Assembly: GCA_905478195.1 (NCBI GenBank)
Contig: CAJQHM010000006.1
Span: 1-37,512, forward strand
Direction of reading: 5' to 3'
Length of the DNA: 37,512 bases
DNA from: an uncultured Pseudomonadales bacterium
GTDB lineage: Bacteria > Pseudomonadota > Gammaproteobacteria > Pseudomonadales > Pseudohongiellaceae
The translations under genes and the position numbers were made by a program. The notes under the pieces were generated by a model. The model did no database searches and was not told the origin of the DNA. It worked only from the letters and a program-made list of their open reading frames with translations. Below are positions 35,739 to 37,512 of the stretch, in pieces; position 1 is the first letter of the stretch, and every line of letters starts with the position of its first letter.

Positions 35739-36515
35739 ATGACTAGCATATTGGAGCACTCAAGAACCCCTGTTGATCCTGACCCCAGAGGCGAAGCAGT
35801 CCATTGTGAACAGATCGACTCTGTATTTCGACAACTACGGCTGATTCTGGGTGTAGATGCCGCCTCCGGCACCATGCTCGTCCTATTCGCTCTGCTCTTT
35901 GCCGAACAGATCTATCTTGGCACCTATCTATGGATTGCTGTGCTGCTCCTTAACAGCGGCGTGTTCTACCTACTCGGTCGCTCACAGATCTCCACCGCCT
36001 CGACGACCGAGAACAGCAGCTATAGAGAACGCTTTCTACTCGCGATGGTTGTAGCCTCAGGTTTTATCTGGGGCTCTACTTGGGCTCTCGCCCCGATCAG
36101 CGCTGAAGAGCTGGTGGTTGCACCAAAGGGAGCGACTCTCATCTGGTTCTGTCTAATGCTGGCAAACGCGACTATCGTTCTGTCTGTTAATCGGAAGCTA
36201 TTCTTGAGCTTTGCCATACCTGCGGTTGGACTTCACGTTGCCTTCTCCCTCTACCAGGGATCTACGCAAGACCTGCAAATTGCCGGAGCACTAATTATCG
36301 TTCTCGCTTTCTGCTATTTCATGGCAATGCGAATCGGCAGAGATTTAAATCGAACTATTCGCCTGCGGCTTCGCAATAGTGAGCTAGACAAAAAGCTTAG
36401 CGCAGATGAAAAAACACTTAAGCTGCGCGAGGAAGAACTGGTTACACGTATCAAACGCGAAGAAGCCTTGCTGCTGGAGAAACAGGCAAAGAAGCCACAA
36501 CGCGCAAGTCAATAA
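35739..36515 (+). CDS. Six-helix membrane sensor N-terminus of a broken histidine kinase
   Basis: A 258-residue frame with about six membrane helices: GTMLVLFALLFAEQIYL, YLWIAVLLLNSGVFYLLG, FLLAMVVASGFIWGSTW, TLIWFCLMLANATIVLSV, FLSFAIPAVGLHVAFSL and AGALIIVLAFCYFMAM. A charged helix follows (about residues 205-250, DRT-type coiled coil EKTLKLREEELVTRIKREEALLLEKQ), then a short odd tail and a stop. In sensor kinases such a coiled coil leads into a PAS domain; here the kinase part continues in another frame from about 36542. ATG 35739 follows AGGAG at nine bases. Ligand unknown. Confidence 0.6.
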   Translation: MTSILEHSRTPVDPDPRGEAVHCEQIDSVFRQLRLILGVDAASGTMLVLFALLFAEQIYLGTYLWIAVLLLNSGVFYLLGRSQISTASTTENSSYRERFLLAMVVASGFIWGSTWALAPISAEELVVAPKGATLIWFCLMLANATIVLSVNRKLFLSFAIPAVGLHVAFSLYQGSTQDLQIAGALIIVLAFCYFMAMRIGRDLNRTIRLRLRNSELDKKLSADEKTLKLREEELVTRIKREEALLLEKQAKKPQRASQ

Positions 36516-36541
36516 ATCTCTGCCTGCTTCAGGGTCAGTCC

Positions 36542-37512
36542 GTGCAGAGTGCAACGGGTGTTTTCTGCGGCAAAGATGAACTCATCATACCGGTGCAATT
36601 TTTCTGCAGGCCTATCATCGAGGATAGCAATCTCATCGGAGCCGTAGTCAGTTTCATCGACATGACTAACCAGATTGAGATGGAATCGAAACTTCTGCAA
36701 TCGCAGAAGATGGAGGCCATCGGTCGCATTACCGGCGGCGTGGCGCATGATTTCAATAATCTACTCACCGTGATCATGGGAAACCTGCAATTCTTGAAAC
36801 GTCGCCTGGCGGACGATGGACGAGTAGACGAAACCGAAATAATAGACAAACTAGTTAAGGCGGCAAAAAACGGCGCAGACTTAAACAAGAGACTGTTGAG
36901 CTTCTCACGAGAACAGGCGCTGCTAAGCAAGGCAGAAAACATCAATTCGATTCTTGGCGACATGGAGTCGTTTATTCGCGGAATCATAGGCGAAGACGTG
37001 AATCTGGTTTTGAAACTGGACGAAGACGAAACTACGGCAAAGATCGACAAGACACAATTTGAGAACGTCATTGTTAACCTCTGCGTGAATGCGAAAGATG
37101 CGATGCCCAGCGGCGGAGAGCTAACGATAGCTACACGCCGTGTTAAGTTGCATGAGTCTGCAAATGGCATGTCGATGAGCAATATCGAGCGCGACTATAT
37201 AGAGATCACTGTTAGCGACAATGGCATGGGCATCCCAGCGGATATCCAGGACAAGGTTTTCGACCCTTTCTTTACGACGAAGGCAATGGGCGAGGGTTCC
37301 GGTTTCGGTCTCAGCACCGCGTTTGGATTCCTGCAACAATCCGGCGGTAATATTTCGGTAGAGAGCCGGCAAGGTGAGTGGACAAGGTTCACTCTGCATC
37401 TACCAGTGGCCATTGAAGATTCATCGACACATCAAACTGGACCTGCGCGAAGCAAGACAGACGTTCAGTACAGTGGAACTGTGCTTTTGGTAGAAGATGA
37501 TTCCGGCGTCAG
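36542..37512 (+). CDS. Hybrid histidine kinase, catalytic part; 5' disrupted, 3' end outside the window
   Basis: The frame is open from 36422 to the right edge. It begins with the second half of a PAS domain (DELIIPVQFFCRPIIEDSNLIGAVVSFIDMT), then HisKA with the phosphorylated histidine in GGVAHDFNNLLTVIMGN, then the ATPase: N box VIVNLCVNAKDAMP, G1 VSDNGMGIP, F box DPFFTTK, G2 GEGSGFGLSTAFG. A receiver domain begins with GTVLLVEDDSGV at the edge. The first half of the PAS domain is absent. GTG 36542, after AGGG at about eight bases, is a possible restart, but the preceding frame suggests a deletion plus frame change. Earlier codons in the frame do not look like PAS. Confidence 0.6.
   Translation, partial: MQSATGVFCGKDELIIPVQFFCRPIIEDSNLIGAVVSFIDMTNQIEMESKLLQSQKMEAIGRITGGVAHDFNNLLTVIMGNLQFLKRRLADDGRVDETEIIDKLVKAAKNGADLNKRLLSFSREQALLSKAENINSILGDMESFIRGIIGEDVNLVLKLDEDETTAKIDKTQFENVIVNLCVNAKDAMPSGGELTIATRRVKLHESANGMSMSNIERDYIEITVSDNGMGIPADIQDKVFDPFFTTKAMGEGSGFGLSTAFGFLQQSGGNISVESRQGEWTRFTLHLPVAIEDSSTHQTGPARSKTDVQYSGTVLLVEDDSGV

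Noticed and set aside
36535..37182. 215-codon minus-strand frame under the histidine kinase
   Set aside because: The plus-strand kinase motifs are unmistakable, so this is the antisense shadow.

Overview
The window reads as a chromosomal segment of a gammaproteobacterium, probably an aquatic or marine lineage near Pseudomonadales/Cellvibrionales. The evidence is the block glyA-nrdR-ribD-ribE-ribBX-ribH-nusB-thiL-pgpA-ribA on one strand, xseB-ispA-dxs on the other, a ZntR-type regulator, EttA, and a primosomal DnaT-domain gene. The placement is inference from gene order and protein similarity. I saw no tRNA, rRNA, CRISPR array, transposase or prophage structural gene.

Layout. 1-1.8 kb: 3' part of a PQQ-dependent dehydrogenase that enters from the left edge. 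1.85-4.7 kb: a lipid-flavoured group with a phospholipid-N-methyltransferase-like enzyme translationally coupled to a VTT/DedA-like membrane protein, and a divergent acyl-ACP synthetase resembling the synthetase half of E. coli Aas. 4.9-7.2 kb: a MAPEG protein, a two-helix membrane protein whose reading frame carries an in-frame TGA, and an alpha/beta hydrolase. 7.3-10.5 kb: isoprenoid genes xseB, ispA, dxs. 10.6-12.8 kb: corrinoid salvage genes cobO, btuF and a convergent histidine phosphatase that could be CobC. 12.8-21.0 kb: riboflavin/nusB/thiL/pgpA cluster plus nrdR and glyA, all on the minus strand. It contains both a stand-alone GTP cyclohydrolase II (TTG start) and a RibBX-type hybrid whose C-terminal cyclohydrolase domain lacks the zinc cysteines. 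21.3-25.9 kb: ettA, then a minus-strand pair made of a triple DnaT-domain protein and a phage lambda P-like protein, then a glycerate kinase. 25.9-27.5 kb: a zntR-like regulator and a Cu/Zn-efflux-type permease behind a clear MerR-type promoter (19-bp spacer, perfect 18-bp palindrome). 27.5-35.5 kb: a 24-bp hairpin of unknown function, an esterase, an SGNH hydrolase, a PEP carboxylase with Bacteroidetes-like motifs, two secreted alpha/beta hydrolases and a cytochrome P460-like protein. 35.7 kb to the end: a sensor kinase whose membrane part and catalytic part lie in different frames.

Most notable points: (1) the long hairpin at 27564-27643, in which every non-Watson-Crick pair is a G-U wobble only when read as plus-strand RNA; (2) the DnaT x3 / lambda-P-like pair, a candidate chromosomal helicase-loading module; (3) three separate broken reading frames (TGA near 6147, a one-base A-tract shift near 33693, and a frame break with a missing half PAS domain near 36515), which are either real decay or variation, or assembly errors; (4) the unusual PEP carboxylase lineage. 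All functional statements rest on motif recognition by eye; no database search was run.
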